From: Bradyrhizobium sp. AZCC 1719
GTDB lineage: Bacteria > Pseudomonadota > Alphaproteobacteria > Rhizobiales > Xanthobacteraceae
Length of the DNA stretch: 64,000 nt
Direction of reading: 5' to 3'
Assembly (NCBI RefSeq): GCF_036924525.1
Contig: NZ_JAZHRU010000001.1
Location: 5,981,001 to 6,045,000, forward strand
Part shown: in pieces, positions 53,023 through 62,468 of the stretch
Layout of the letters: each line of letters starts with the position of its first letter
How positions within the stretch are numbered: position 1 is the first letter of the stretch
Program-made: the position numbers and the translations under genes
The notes under the pieces: generated by a model
What the model was told of the DNA's origin: nothing
Database searches by the model: none
Seen by the model: the letters and a program-made list of their open reading frames with translations, nothing else

Positions 53023-53095
53023 GTCGTTCCGGGGCGCGCCTAAGCGCGAACCCGGAACCTCGAGATTCCGGGTTCGCTTCGCGCCCCGGAATGAC
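53023..53095. repeat. Dispersed palindromic repeat, GTCATTCCGGGG family
   Basis: GTCGTTCCGGGG at 53023-53034 and CCCCGGAATGAC at 53084-53095 form inverted ends with inner ACCCGGAACCT/AGATTCCGGGT arms. Same family as 20716-20818, but shorter. It lies between guaA and the cupin gene. Confidence 0.7.
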
Positions 53096-53132
53096 GGAGA
53101 CTCTCTCTTATGAAGATCGCAGGACATTCCGC

Positions 53133-53465
53133 ATGAAAATTCCCACCCTGCCCTTCACCGTCACTGACTGGAGCCAGGTCGCCGCGACCACGCATCCGGG
53201 TGTTTCAGGCGAAGCGCTGTGGCGCACGCTCAACATCGGCGACTTGCGCGTGCGGATGGTCGAGTATTCGCCGGGCTATTTCGCCGATCACTGGTGCGAC
53301 CGCGGTCACGTGCTCTATGTGCTGGAAGGCGAGCTCGATACCGAACTGCGCGACGGGCGGACGTTCAAGCTTCGTGCGGGGATGAGCTACCAGGTGTCGG
53401 ATTTCGGCGATGCTGCGCATCGCTCGTCGACGAAGACCGGAGCGAAGTTGTTCATCGTGGATTGA
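53133..53465 (+). CDS. Small cupin-fold protein with DHWC motif
   Basis: A 110-residue protein from ATG 53133. YFADHWCDRGHVLYVLEGELDTELRDGRTFKLRAGMSYQVSDFGDAAHRS fits a single cupin with two His and a Cys in DHWCDRGH, similar to the family named for a DHCW-type motif. The substrate and metal are unknown. The region between this gene and RsmB holds the 53477-53561 repeat. A longer in-frame open frame starting upstream is not the real gene. Confidence 0.7.
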   Translation: MKIPTLPFTVTDWSQVAATTHPGVSGEALWRTLNIGDLRVRMVEYSPGYFADHWCDRGHVLYVLEGELDTELRDGRTFKLRAGMSYQVSDFGDAAHRSSTKTGAKLFIVD

Positions 53466-53476
53466 AGATCTCTCCT

Positions 53477-53561
53477 CGTCATTGCGAGGAGCGAAGCGAC
53501 GAAGCAATCCATCTTTCTTTACGCCGCGCGATGGATTGCTTCGCTTTCGCTCGCAATGACG
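53477..53561. repeat. Dispersed palindromic repeat, CGTCATTGCGAG family
   Basis: CGTCATTGCGAGGAGCGAAG at the left, and CTTTCGCTCGCAATGACG at the right, are inverted ends; GAAGCAATCCAT and ATGGATTGCTTC are inner arms. It sits between two convergent genes and could terminate both. Confidence 0.75.
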
Positions 53562-53572
53562 CGGAAAGAGCG

Positions 53573-54871
53573 TCACGCCTTCTTCAGCACCGAGACGAAG
53601 AATCCATCCGTGCCCGTGCGACGAGGCGTCATCAACCAGCCTTCCGCCGATCGCAGCGCAGCCTTTTCAAAATCTTCCGCTCTGTCCCATAGCATGCTCG
53701 CCGTCTCGTTCAGTGGCTGAATCGAAAACTCGGGATGACGTGCCACGAAAGCGCGGACTTGTTCGCCGTTTTCGCTTGGCAGCACCGAGCAGGTGACATA
53801 GGCGATCCGGCCGCCCGGCTTGACCAGGCGGCTTGCGCGATCAAGCACTTCGGCCTGGTCCTTCAAGCGAACCTCCAGCGCGCCGGGGCGCATCCGCCAT
53901 TTGGCATCGGGGTTGCGGCGCCAGGTGCCGGTGCCGGTGCAGGGCGCGTCGATCAGCACGAGATCGGCGGACGACTTGATGTCGGCCAATGGATCAGTGT
54001 CGCCCTTCGGCGCACGAATCTCGGCGTTGTGGACGCCGGCCCGCGACAGCCGCTCGTAGATCGGGGCGAGCTGGCGCTTGTCGCGATCGGTCGCGATTAA
54101 TCGCCCCTTGCCTTGCATCATCGCGGCCAGCGCCAGCGTCTTGCCGCCGGCGCCGGCGCACAGATCGATCACCTGCTCGCCGGGCTTTGCAGCGGTGAAC
54201 ATCGCCGCAAGCTGCGAGCCCTCGTCCTGCACTTCGATCGCGCCCTTGATGAAATCCTCTTCCGCATGAATGCCGGGATTGCGGGCGTCGGCGCCGAGTT
54301 CGATGCGGAGCCCGATCGGCGACCACGGCGTCGGCGTAGCTCCGAGATAGCCAAGCGACGCCAGCACTTTTTCGCGCTTGGCCTTCAGCGTATTGACGCG
54401 CAGATCGAGCGGCGCGCGGCTCGCCATCGCGGTCGCCTCCGCCACGCGATCGTCGCCGAACACGGCAACGAGATGCGGATCCAGCCATTCCGGATAGTCG
54501 CCGGCGATGTGCGGCGGCGCGGCGTCGATGGTCCGCGAGGTGAGCGCCGATCGTTCGGCCTCGGTCAGCGGTTCCGGCGCAAAGCGTCCGCCGTCGCAGA
54601 GAGCCGATATCGCCTCGACATCGAGCTTGCGCTCGAGCTTCATCATGCCGAGCACGCGCGCCCGCGGCGTGTCGGCGTCCATCAGCCAGGCGCTCGATGC
54701 CCGCCGCCGCAGCACGTCCCAGATCAGGCCCGAAATCGCCGCGCGGTCGCCCGAGCCGGCATAACGATGCGCGGTGCCCCACTCCTTCAGCGCCTTTGCC
54801 GCCGGAACGCGTTGCGCGTCGATGGTTTCGATCAGTTCGATAGCGGCGGAAAGGCGGGCAGCGGGGGTCAT
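53573..54871 (-). CDS. RsmB-type 16S rRNA (cytosine) methyltransferase
   Basis: A 432-residue m5C methyltransferase of the NOL1/NOP2/Sun family from ATG 54871 (a TTG one codon earlier is possible). The N-terminal NusB-like helical part is truncated relative to E. coli RsmB. Motif IV is DAPCTGTGTWRRNPDAKWR with one catalytic Cys and motif VI has the second in VTCSVLPSENGEQV; SAM binding is in VIDLCAGAGGKTLALAAMM. It would methylate the 16S rRNA at a cytosine. It is monocistronic, about 110 bases behind the cupin gene on the opposite strand. Confidence 0.87.
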   Translation of the reverse strand: MTPAARLSAAIELIETIDAQRVPAAKALKEWGTAHRYAGSGDRAAISGLIWDVLRRRASSAWLMDADTPRARVLGMMKLERKLDVEAISALCDGGRFAPEPLTEAERSALTSRTIDAAPPHIAGDYPEWLDPHLVAVFGDDRVAEATAMASRAPLDLRVNTLKAKREKVLASLGYLGATPTPWSPIGLRIELGADARNPGIHAEEDFIKGAIEVQDEGSQLAAMFTAAKPGEQVIDLCAGAGGKTLALAAMMQGKGRLIATDRDKRQLAPIYERLSRAGVHNAEIRAPKGDTDPLADIKSSADLVLIDAPCTGTGTWRRNPDAKWRMRPGALEVRLKDQAEVLDRASRLVKPGGRIAYVTCSVLPSENGEQVRAFVARHPEFSIQPLNETASMLWDRAEDFEKAALRSAEGWLMTPRRTGTDGFFVSVLKKA

Positions 54872-55095
54872 CAAGAACTTTCGGCGTCAGAGCGTTGTCG
54901 AACGAAAACAATTCAAGACAAGGGGGCTAGCACATTGCACCAAAAGGAAAACCAGCAAACGCGCTCGGTTTGACAACAAGGTCTGGCACCGCCGACCACG
55001 TTCCATGGAAGCGATCGCCGATAGCGTCGTGCATTCACCGCGACCTTCACGACATTCAACTTGCGTCGGTGCTTTTGATTGGGCCCAACATCCCG

Positions 55096-55142
55096 TTGAC
55101 AACGGATGCCTCCACTCCGTACACGTTACGTTATAACGTTAC
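55096..55142 (+). promoter_or_regulatory. Zur-box-like palindrome before the TonB/CobN operon
   Basis: GTTACGTTATAACGTTAC (55125-55142) has a perfect ACGTTATAACGT core and mirrored flanks, closely matching the GTTATAAC-centred Zur boxes of alphaproteobacteria. It directly follows TTGACA (55096-55101) and TACACG (18 bases on), so a bound Zur would block transcription. Binding is inferred from sequence only. Confidence 0.65.
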
Positions 55143-55163
55143 ATTCGGTAGGGTGTTACCCGA

Positions 55164-57698
55164 ATGGCGGGATTGGGGAATGGCATGGGCGTGGCGGGAA
55201 TGGTTGGCGTGGCGGACGCGTGGGTGCGGGGGACTGAGGCTGCGCCGATTTCGGTAGTTTCTTGCGCAACACATCGATCAGTCGGATTGAACCATCAGGT
55301 GTGGCGAGCCTCAAGGCTGACGCTACTCGCCAGTGTTGGGGCTGTTTACGCAACGCTTGCTCACGGCCAGACACCGACTAGCTCCGACAAACCCTCTGTC
55401 TTGCTCGAAGCCATCACAGTGGCCGCGCCACCGCGCTCCGTCACTGCTCCGCGGCGCCCGGTAGCTGTCCCTCGGGTCCCGGCGGCTTCGGCGCCGTCCA
55501 ATTCGGTGACGCCGGCCAGCGAAACGTCGCCTCCGGCCGCCAACGCAAGCCTGAATCCACCGCCCTTTCAGGCGCAGCAGGAGCGCTTCATCCGACGCCC
55601 CGGCGCCGAGACCGTCGTCTCGGTGACGCAGCAAGACAAGGGCAATCAGGCGAACCTGAGGGAGGTTCTCGAGCAAACGCCGGGTGTCTACATCACCGAT
55701 CGGGGCGAGAACACGCTCGGCACAATATCAATGCGCGGCAGCGATAGTTCGCAAACCGGCCCGCGAAGCGGCCGCGGCGTGCGCGGCTACATGGATGGCG
55801 TGCCGATCGGTCGCATCGAGAGCGGCATCACCCAAGCGTTCTTCGATACGAAGGCCATCGACTATATCGAAGTCTATCGCGGCGCGAACAGTCTGCGCTA
55901 TGGCGCGCTCGCGACCGGCGGAGCGATCAACGCCGTTTCCAAGACGGGATTGACCGCACCCGGAGTGGCGCTCTCGGGTTCCGGCGGGAGCTATGGCAAC
56001 GCGTTCGGCCAGTTCGAGGTCGGCGGCGCGAAGGGACAGTTCGACTACTACGGTCAGGTCAACCAGTATCGCAACGACGGATACCAGTTCCACTCCCGCA
56101 GCGAATCGACGAAGGCCAGCGGAAACTTCGGTTGGCGGCCGAGCGAGAACGTCGAGAACCGGACCTTTGTGTCTTTCAGCAAGAGCGAACAGCAATTGCC
56201 GACGTCGGTGCCGCTGAAGCAGCTCGATACCTACCGGCGATCCGGTTACGATCCGACCAACGCCTCATTTCCCTACAATCTGCGTGCGGACTACGACTAT
56301 CAGCGCATCGTGAACAAGACCGTCATCCGCGCCGGCGATACGGCCTATGAGATCGCGCCGTATTTCATGGCATCCCAGTTTGACCATCTCCCCTCGCCGC
56401 GTGCCGGAATCGTCGATGTCAAATGGCAGGACAGCGGAATTTCGCTTCGCGCCGAACGCAAGACCGAGATTGCCGGCTTGCCGACCGAGCTCGTGGCGGG
56501 CTTCCGGCCGACCTACGAAACCGCCAGGTATCGCGACTGGCAATGGGCTGCCGGGTCGGCGGGCAATCAGAAATCCAAGCTCGTCTATGATGACAGTTTT
56601 CGTTCATGGCTGACGGAAGGATTCTCTGAAGCCGCAATCGAGATCGTCCCGCGCGTGCGCCTGTTCGCCGGCGCACAGGTATTCTGGACCAACCGAATCT
56701 TCCGCGACGAGTATTCCGGACCCGTGGTCCCCTCGGGCGGCCTGCTCGGGCCCGCCAGTTCAAACGGTCGTCGCAACTACGATCGTGAGTTCAGCGCGCT
56801 CAATCCCAAACTCGGCGTGAACTGGGAGCACACCAGGGATCATTTCTGGTTCGCCAACATTTCGCGAAGCACCGAGGTCCCCAACAGCGGCGACATCTTC
56901 TCGCTATTGGGCATAGAGCAAGCCGTCAACGGATTGAACAATCCGGCTGTGCAGCTCAACCTTACGCAAGACTTGCGCATGCAACGCGCCTGGACCGCCG
57001 AAACGGGCATTCGCGGCGGTTGGGAACGCTTCGGTTACGACATCACGCTCTATCATATGCGCCTGCGGGACGAGATATTGTCTCAATGCGCTCTGGGACT
57101 GATTCCGCTGAACCGCCTGACGCCGGGACAGCGGGCGCAGATAAATGGCCAGTTCGCCTGCAGCCAGTCGGGCAATCTTGTCGCCTATAACGCCGACCGG
57201 ACCATTCACAGCGGAATCGAGACCGGCTTCAAGACGCGGCCTTTCGTCGATGTGTTTACGCACCGCGATCATATCTTTCTGAACGCCATCTGGAACTATA
57301 CCGACTTTCGCTTCGACAACGATCCGGTATTCGGCAGCAACCGGTTGCCGGTGCTGCCGACACATCAACTGTTCGGAGAATTGGGATACCGGCATCCCTC
57401 GGGCTTCTATGCTTCCGGCAATATCCGCTACGTCGGCGAGCGTCAGGTGACCTTCGACGGCTCCGGTGGCGACGCCTTCGTCGTCCCGGCGTACGCGCTG
57501 TATGGCATCAAGGCAGGCTGGAAAGCCCCCGATAATTCCTGGACGCTGTGGTTCGAAGGACGCAACCTGACGAACGTCGCCTATGTGGGTGACTTCGTGC
57601 CGCTGCTGAAATCCAGCGATGCGGCATCTGGAACGCCGTCAGTTTATCCCGGTACGGGGCGGGCGTTCTATGCTGGCTTCACCAAGCGATTCAACTAG
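55164..57698 (+). CDS. TonB-dependent outer membrane receptor
   Basis: An 844-residue receptor. The plug shows LREVLEQTPGVYITDRGENTLGTISMRGSD and later GVPIGRIESG; the beta barrel ends in TGRAFYAGFTKRFN. The signal peptide (VWRASRLTLLASVGAVYATLAHGQ) starts only near residue 46, so the true start may be GTG 55299 rather than ATG 55164 or ATG 55185. It forms a 14-base-gap operon with the CobN-like gene. A metal or metallophore is a likely cargo given the Zur-like box. Confidence 0.85.
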   Translation: MAGLGNGMGVAGMVGVADAWVRGTEAAPISVVSCATHRSVGLNHQVWRASRLTLLASVGAVYATLAHGQTPTSSDKPSVLLEAITVAAPPRSVTAPRRPVAVPRVPAASAPSNSVTPASETSPPAANASLNPPPFQAQQERFIRRPGAETVVSVTQQDKGNQANLREVLEQTPGVYITDRGENTLGTISMRGSDSSQTGPRSGRGVRGYMDGVPIGRIESGITQAFFDTKAIDYIEVYRGANSLRYGALATGGAINAVSKTGLTAPGVALSGSGGSYGNAFGQFEVGGAKGQFDYYGQVNQYRNDGYQFHSRSESTKASGNFGWRPSENVENRTFVSFSKSEQQLPTSVPLKQLDTYRRSGYDPTNASFPYNLRADYDYQRIVNKTVIRAGDTAYEIAPYFMASQFDHLPSPRAGIVDVKWQDSGISLRAERKTEIAGLPTELVAGFRPTYETARYRDWQWAAGSAGNQKSKLVYDDSFRSWLTEGFSEAAIEIVPRVRLFAGAQVFWTNRIFRDEYSGPVVPSGGLLGPASSNGRRNYDREFSALNPKLGVNWEHTRDHFWFANISRSTEVPNSGDIFSLLGIEQAVNGLNNPAVQLNLTQDLRMQRAWTAETGIRGGWERFGYDITLYHMRLRDEILSQCALGLIPLNRLTPGQRAQINGQFACSQSGNLVAYNADRTIHSGIETGFKTRPFVDVFTHRDHIFLNAIWNYTDFRFDNDPVFGSNRLPVLPTHQLFGELGYRHPSGFYASGNIRYVGERQVTFDGSGGDAFVVPAYALYGIKAGWKAPDNSWTLWFEGRNLTNVAYVGDFVPLLKSSDAASGTPSVYPGTGRAFYAGFTKRFN

Positions 57699-57712
57699 CG
57701 GGATCGCGCGCG

Positions 57713-60700
57713 ATGTTGAACCGTATCGGCTTCGCTTTGAACTGCCTTGTAGCGATCGTGGCCCTCGTTGCCTTGCCATCGCCTGCGACGAGAGCGCAAG
57801 ATGCGGGCGCTTCACGTCCTGTTTCGCACCTTCGTGTCATCACGACCGATTTTGTGCTGCCGGGAAGACTCGACAAGCTTGCGCGCCTCGCCAAGGACGC
57901 CGGGTTGAAACTCGATCACGTCTATGTTGAGGCCGACGCTGGCGATCCCAAGGCCTGGATCGCGGGCGTTGACCTCGTGATTCTCGATACGCCTCGCCCG
58001 ATGGACCTGGCGAAGGTTCAGGAGCGGATTGGCGCTGCCTTGACGGAAAGTCGGACGCCGTGGATCCGCGTCGGCGGCGGCCCGCCGGGATTCGGCAATT
58101 TTCCGCCGACCGAAGCACGGCGACTGATTGGCTATTATTCCAGCGGAGGAGAATCCAACCTTCGCGCGATGTTTGCATCCCTTGTTGCGCAGGGCAATTC
58201 CTCCATCCCTGCGCCCACACCCATCCCGCAGACGGGATTCTATCACCCGCAGGCCGGTGCGCTCTTCAAGTCCGTCGAAGATTACCTGCAATGGGGGGCC
58301 GATCGATGGAAGGAAGGTGCACCGCGTATCGCCATCAATATCCACCCAGGCTTGATATCCGGGATGGAGACGCAGGTGCTCGATGCATTGGTCGCACGCA
58401 GCGAGAGTCTCGGCCTGGCGCCAATCCCCTTCTGGTTCGATGCCGCGGACCCGGAAGCGCTGCAAAAGAGCGTCGGCTCAGCAAAACCCGATCTGCTCAT
58501 CGTAGCCACGCATATGCAGAACGGCCGGGCCCGACGCGCCGAGTTTGCAAGCCTCAATATTCCCGTGGTCCAGACGGTAAGCTTCCGGGAGGGCGATCCG
58601 GAAGCCTGGTCAGTTGCCGATACGGGCATGAACTCGAGGCTTGTTGCGACGTTCCTCGCGCAGCCGGAAAGCTGGGGTATCAGCGACCCCATGGTGATCG
58701 AGGCCGTCCGCAAAGGCGAGCCGGTGCCGATATCCCCGCAGGTGGATGCGTTGTTGCACAAGGCGGCGCAACTGTCCGCTCTCCGTCGCAAGCCGGCGGC
58801 GGACAAGCGGCTGGCGTTGATGTTCTGGAACTATCCGCCGGGAGAAAAAAACGTCTCGGCTTCCAATCTAAACGTTCCACGCAGCCTCGAACGCCTGACC
58901 GCATCGCTTGCCTCGGCCGGCTACAACGTACCTGCCGCGGACGAGGCACGGCTTATCAAATCTGCCCAGGCGATGATGGGCGCCCTGTATCATCCGGAAC
59001 GGCTGCCCGCCTTGCGCGACGAAGGCCTCGCCGCCACCCTGCCCCTCGCCCGCTATCGCACATGGCTGGACGAATTACCGCAGAGGCGCCGCGAAGAACT
59101 GCTGGCGCGCTGGGGCGATCCGGGCGCTCAACCTGACGTCATCGAGATCGCAGGCGAAAAGCATTTGGTCATTCCGCGCCTTGCGCTCGGCAATCTTGTC
59201 ATTATGCCGCAGCCGCCCCGTAGCGGGCGGCCGGGCGCCGACTATCACGACACCAAACAACCGCCCGGGCACCTCTATCTCGCTACATATCTTTATCTGC
59301 GAGAGGCCCACGGCGCCGATGCGCTCATCCATTTCGGTACCCACGGCACGCAGGAATGGACACCCGGCAAGGATCGCGGATTGTCCGTCGACGATTATCC
59401 CTATCTCGCCATCGGCGCCCTGCCGGTGTTCTATCCCTACATCCAGGACAATGTTGCGGAAGCGATCCAGGCCAAACGCCGAGGCCGCGCCGTGACGGTC
59501 AGCCATCAGACGCCACCCTTCTCGCCGGCCGGTCTCTACGACGAGCTGCGCGACCTGCATGCCAAGATCCACGAACATGCGCAGCTCGACGAAGGCACGG
59601 TCCGCGACCGGGTCGCGGCCCAGCTTCGCAAGACCGTGCTGGCCGCCAACATGCACCGCGATATGGGATGGAGCGAGCAGCGAATGCAGGACGACTTCGC
59701 CGCCTTCCTCGCAGAACTGCATGATCATGTGCACGCGCTCGCAGACCATGCCATGCCGCACGGCCTGCATACTTTTGGTGAGCCGGCCAGCGATGAGGAA
59801 CGCGTCGCGACCGTCATGCAGCAGCTCGGCACACCGTTCTATCGGAAGCTTGGCGCCGATCCGAAGGAGTTTTTCGCAGTCGATTCGAGCAAACTGCAGG
59901 ACAGCCCGCCTTACCGGCTGCTGCGACGGCATCTGAGGCAAGGCGTCTCGCTCGACGAAGTAGCGGATCCGGAACTGCGGACGATGCTTGAGCGCGCCAT
60001 GGCTCTCGATCGCCATCTCGTCGGGACGGGCGAAATCGAGGCGCTGCTTGCGGGCCTTGCCGGCAGCTTCGTCAGTCCGGGCCCCGGCGGCGACCCCATC
60101 CGTAATCCCGATGTGCCCAGCGGCCGCAATCTGTTTGGATTTGAACCCGACAAGATTCCGACCAGGGAGGCCTACGAGGCAGGCGGCGTGGCGCTCACGC
60201 AGCTTCTCGATGCATATCGTGCCGAGCATGGCGGCGAGATCCCGACGAAGCTGGCCTTCAGCCTGTGGTCGGGCGAGACCATGCGTCACCTCGGGGTGAT
60301 GGAAGCGCAGGCGATGCATGCGCTGGGCCTTCGCCCGGTCTGGGACCCGGGTGGACGTGTTGTTGCAATGGAGATCATTCCTGCTGCGGAACTCGGCCGC
60401 GCCCGCATCGACGCGGTACTGCAGGTGACGAGCGTTTATCGCGACCAGTTTGACGGCTTCATGCGGCTGCTTGCTGGCGCCATAGCGCGGCTCGGCACTC
60501 TCGACGAGGCCGGAAACACGATTGCTCACAACACGGAAGCGATCGCCGGCAGGCTGACCGCCCAACTGGGGACAGCGCAAGCGCGCCGTCTTGCATCCAT
60601 GCGAATGTTCAGCAATGCACCCGGCGATTACGGAACAAGCCTGCCGGGCGCCATCCTAAAGTCCACGGCCTGGGAGCAGGACGCGCCGCTTGCGGAAGCG

Positions 60701-61624
60701 TTCCTGTCGCGACTGCAATACGCCTACGCCGACAAGGAATGGGGAACACGGATCGAAGGCGGAAACCTGTTTGCCGAGCAATTGAAGGGTACGCAAGCTG
60801 CAGTCCTTTCACGCTCCTCGAAGCTGCACGGCATCCTCTCCACCGACCACCCGTTCGAATATCTCGGCGGCTTGTCAATTGCGGTTCGACATCTCGATGG
60901 CCGCAGTCCCTCGCTCTATATCGCCAACCTGCGCGAACAGAACTCCCGCATCACCTCAGCGGCCAGGTTCCTCGCCGACGAGATGCGTTCGCGCTACCTC
61001 AACCCGCACTGGATCGAGGGAATGCGGCAGGAGGGTTATGCAGGAACACTGGAGATACTGAATGTCGTCAACAATTTCTTCGGATGGCAGGTGGCTGATC
61101 CGAACACCGTGCGCGCCGATCAATGGCAGGCGATGCATGACACTTTTGTTCGCGACGTCCGCAATCTGGACCTTGCTGCCTGGTTCGAGGCGCACAACCC
61201 GACTGCGCAGGCGCAGATCGTCGAACGGATGATCGAAGCGATCCGAAAAGGCTACTGGGACGCTGCCGAGCAGACCCGCAAGGAGTTGATCCAGCGCTGG
61301 CAGGAGCTCGCGGCCCGTCACGACATCAATCTCGGCGAGCCAGAGACCGTCGCCTTCATTGCAAAAACCGCGGCCGGCTTTGGCTTGAACGCCGCGGCTG
61401 GCGGCGCCGCCTCGAACCAGCCGAAATCGGCAGAAGAGCTGGCGGATGGATCCGAGCCGGTTCGTGGCCCCGTCCTTCAGCCGACGCCCCCTGCGCCGGC
61501 CGGTGCCGATGTCGGCTGGCGCGCCTTGCTTGGCGCTGCATTCCTGTTTGCTTGTTTCGTTGCCGGCGCGGGCGTTCAGACGCGCACCAACCGGCATATG
61601 TCGACTTTGGGACGAGGCGCATGA
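57713..61624 (+). CDS. CobN-like chelatase-family protein, secreted and membrane-anchored
   Basis: A 1303-residue homologue of CobN/BchH. HFGTHGTQEWTPGKDRGLS (about residues 541-560) and KRRGRAVTVSHQTPPFSPAGLY are the conserved chelatase segments. Unlike cytoplasmic CobN it begins with a signal peptide (MLNRIGFALNCLVAIVALVALPSPATRAQ) and ends with one transmembrane helix (about residues 1268-1289) and a 13-residue tail. It therefore lies in the periplasm, tethered to the inner membrane. No CobS/CobT-like partner is nearby. Its stop overlaps the next ATG as ATGA. Similar proteins occur with TonB receptors in zinc-starvation regulons of other proteobacteria. Confidence 0.85.
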   Translation: MLNRIGFALNCLVAIVALVALPSPATRAQDAGASRPVSHLRVITTDFVLPGRLDKLARLAKDAGLKLDHVYVEADAGDPKAWIAGVDLVILDTPRPMDLAKVQERIGAALTESRTPWIRVGGGPPGFGNFPPTEARRLIGYYSSGGESNLRAMFASLVAQGNSSIPAPTPIPQTGFYHPQAGALFKSVEDYLQWGADRWKEGAPRIAINIHPGLISGMETQVLDALVARSESLGLAPIPFWFDAADPEALQKSVGSAKPDLLIVATHMQNGRARRAEFASLNIPVVQTVSFREGDPEAWSVADTGMNSRLVATFLAQPESWGISDPMVIEAVRKGEPVPISPQVDALLHKAAQLSALRRKPAADKRLALMFWNYPPGEKNVSASNLNVPRSLERLTASLASAGYNVPAADEARLIKSAQAMMGALYHPERLPALRDEGLAATLPLARYRTWLDELPQRRREELLARWGDPGAQPDVIEIAGEKHLVIPRLALGNLVIMPQPPRSGRPGADYHDTKQPPGHLYLATYLYLREAHGADALIHFGTHGTQEWTPGKDRGLSVDDYPYLAIGALPVFYPYIQDNVAEAIQAKRRGRAVTVSHQTPPFSPAGLYDELRDLHAKIHEHAQLDEGTVRDRVAAQLRKTVLAANMHRDMGWSEQRMQDDFAAFLAELHDHVHALADHAMPHGLHTFGEPASDEERVATVMQQLGTPFYRKLGADPKEFFAVDSSKLQDSPPYRLLRRHLRQGVSLDEVADPELRTMLERAMALDRHLVGTGEIEALLAGLAGSFVSPGPGGDPIRNPDVPSGRNLFGFEPDKIPTREAYEAGGVALTQLLDAYRAEHGGEIPTKLAFSLWSGETMRHLGVMEAQAMHALGLRPVWDPGGRVVAMEIIPAAELGRARIDAVLQVTSVYRDQFDGFMRLLAGAIARLGTLDEAGNTIAHNTEAIAGRLTAQLGTAQARRLASMRMFSNAPGDYGTSLPGAILKSTAWEQDAPLAEAFLSRLQYAYADKEWGTRIEGGNLFAEQLKGTQAAVLSRSSKLHGILSTDHPFEYLGGLSIAVRHLDGRSPSLYIANLREQNSRITSAARFLADEMRSRYLNPHWIEGMRQEGYAGTLEILNVVNNFFGWQVADPNTVRADQWQAMHDTFVRDVRNLDLAAWFEAHNPTAQAQIVERMIEAIRKGYWDAAEQTRKELIQRWQELAARHDINLGEPETVAFIAKTAAGFGLNAAAGGAASNQPKSAEELADGSEPVRGPVLQPTPPAPAGADVGWRALLGAAFLFACFVAGAGVQTRTNRHMSTLGRGA

Positions 61625-62100
61625 AGACTATCGATTCCACTCTGTATGTTCTTACGACGGTGTTTCTGTATCCGATCCTGGCGCTGATCCTGGCCTCCCT
61701 GATCTACGCGTTCGTCGCGCTGGGAGCGTTTGCCGCCGAGGCATTGCAACGCGGACGCGGCCAACACCGGTCTCGCCTTTCCGCCTATCATGCGGCAACA
61801 CGCGCCGGCAGTGCCGATCTCGAACTATGGATCATGCAGCGGCTTGAGTGGCTGAGGATCGTGTCGCGCACTGCACCCATGCTTGGACTTGTCGCGACGA
61901 TGATTCCGATGGGACCGGCACTGCTCGCGCTGTCCAACAATAACGCCAGAGCCGTCGGGGAAAATCTGGCACTCGCCTTCTCGTCCGTGATCCTGGCGCT
62001 GGTAACGGCAAGCATCACCTTTGCGATCCTGACGGTACGCCGCCGCTGGCTGTTGCAGGAATTGCGCGCTGTGGAACGCGCCCAGGAGACTGCGTCATGA
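61621..62100 (+). CDS. MotA/TolQ/ExbB-like proton channel protein
   Basis: A 159-residue membrane protein from ATG 61621. TRTAPMLGLVATMIPMGPALLALSNNNARAVGENLALAFSSVILALVTASITFAIL matches the ExbB/TolQ core, with two long helices; an N-terminal helix (YVLTTVFLYPILALILASLIYAFVAL) completes three. It could use the proton gradient to drive a periplasmic partner, here the CobN-like protein or the receptor. It overlaps both neighbours by ATGA. Confidence 0.8.
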   Translation: MKTIDSTLYVLTTVFLYPILALILASLIYAFVALGAFAAEALQRGRGQHRSRLSAYHAATRAGSADLELWIMQRLEWLRIVSRTAPMLGLVATMIPMGPALLALSNNNARAVGENLALAFSSVILALVTASITFAILTVRRRWLLQELRAVERAQETAS

Positions 62101-62414
62101 GGTTCCTGTCGGAGACGGATGCAGACGATCCAATTCTTTCGGTGGTCAATCTGATCGACGTATTTCTCGTCGTCATCGCGATGTTGATGATCGTCATCGT
62201 GCAGAATCCGCTCAATCCATTCTCGAACAAGGACGTTGTCGTCGTCGAAAATCCGGGCAAGCCGGACATGCGCATCGTCGTGAAGGACGCACAGTCGATG
62301 ACGCAATATGAGACGAGCGGCGAGATCGGCGAAGGGCGGGGAATGCGCGCCGGCATCACCTACCGCCTGCCGGACGGGCGGCTGATCTATGTGCCGGAGA
62401 CACCTCGCCCATAG
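62097..62414 (+). CDS. DUF2149 family protein (ExbD/TolR-like partner)
   Basis: A 105-residue protein. After a short N-terminal tail comes one helix, DPILSVVNLIDVFLVVIAMLMIVIVQNPL, with an Asp (NLIDVF) inside it at the position of the ExbD/TolR proton-carrying Asp. The rest is a small periplasmic domain (TYRLPDGRLIYVPETP). DUF2149 proteins occur with MotA/ExbB-like and CobN-like genes in bacteria and archaea. It ends the operon. Confidence 0.78.
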   Translation: MRFLSETDADDPILSVVNLIDVFLVVIAMLMIVIVQNPLNPFSNKDVVVVENPGKPDMRIVVKDAQSMTQYETSGEIGEGRGMRAGITYRLPDGRLIYVPETPRP

Positions 62415-62468
62415 GCAGAGGCCCACGCCGCGGCAGGCCAACGGCTGGCCGCACGGGTTCGGACTAGA

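Noticed and set aside
54900..55163. Cobalamin riboswitch before the TonB/CobN operon
   Set aside because: No B12-box or matching fold was seen; a Zur-like dyad explains the control region better.
59075..60580. 501-codon minus-strand open frame over the CobN-like gene
   Set aside because: Shadow of the chelatase-like coding sequence.
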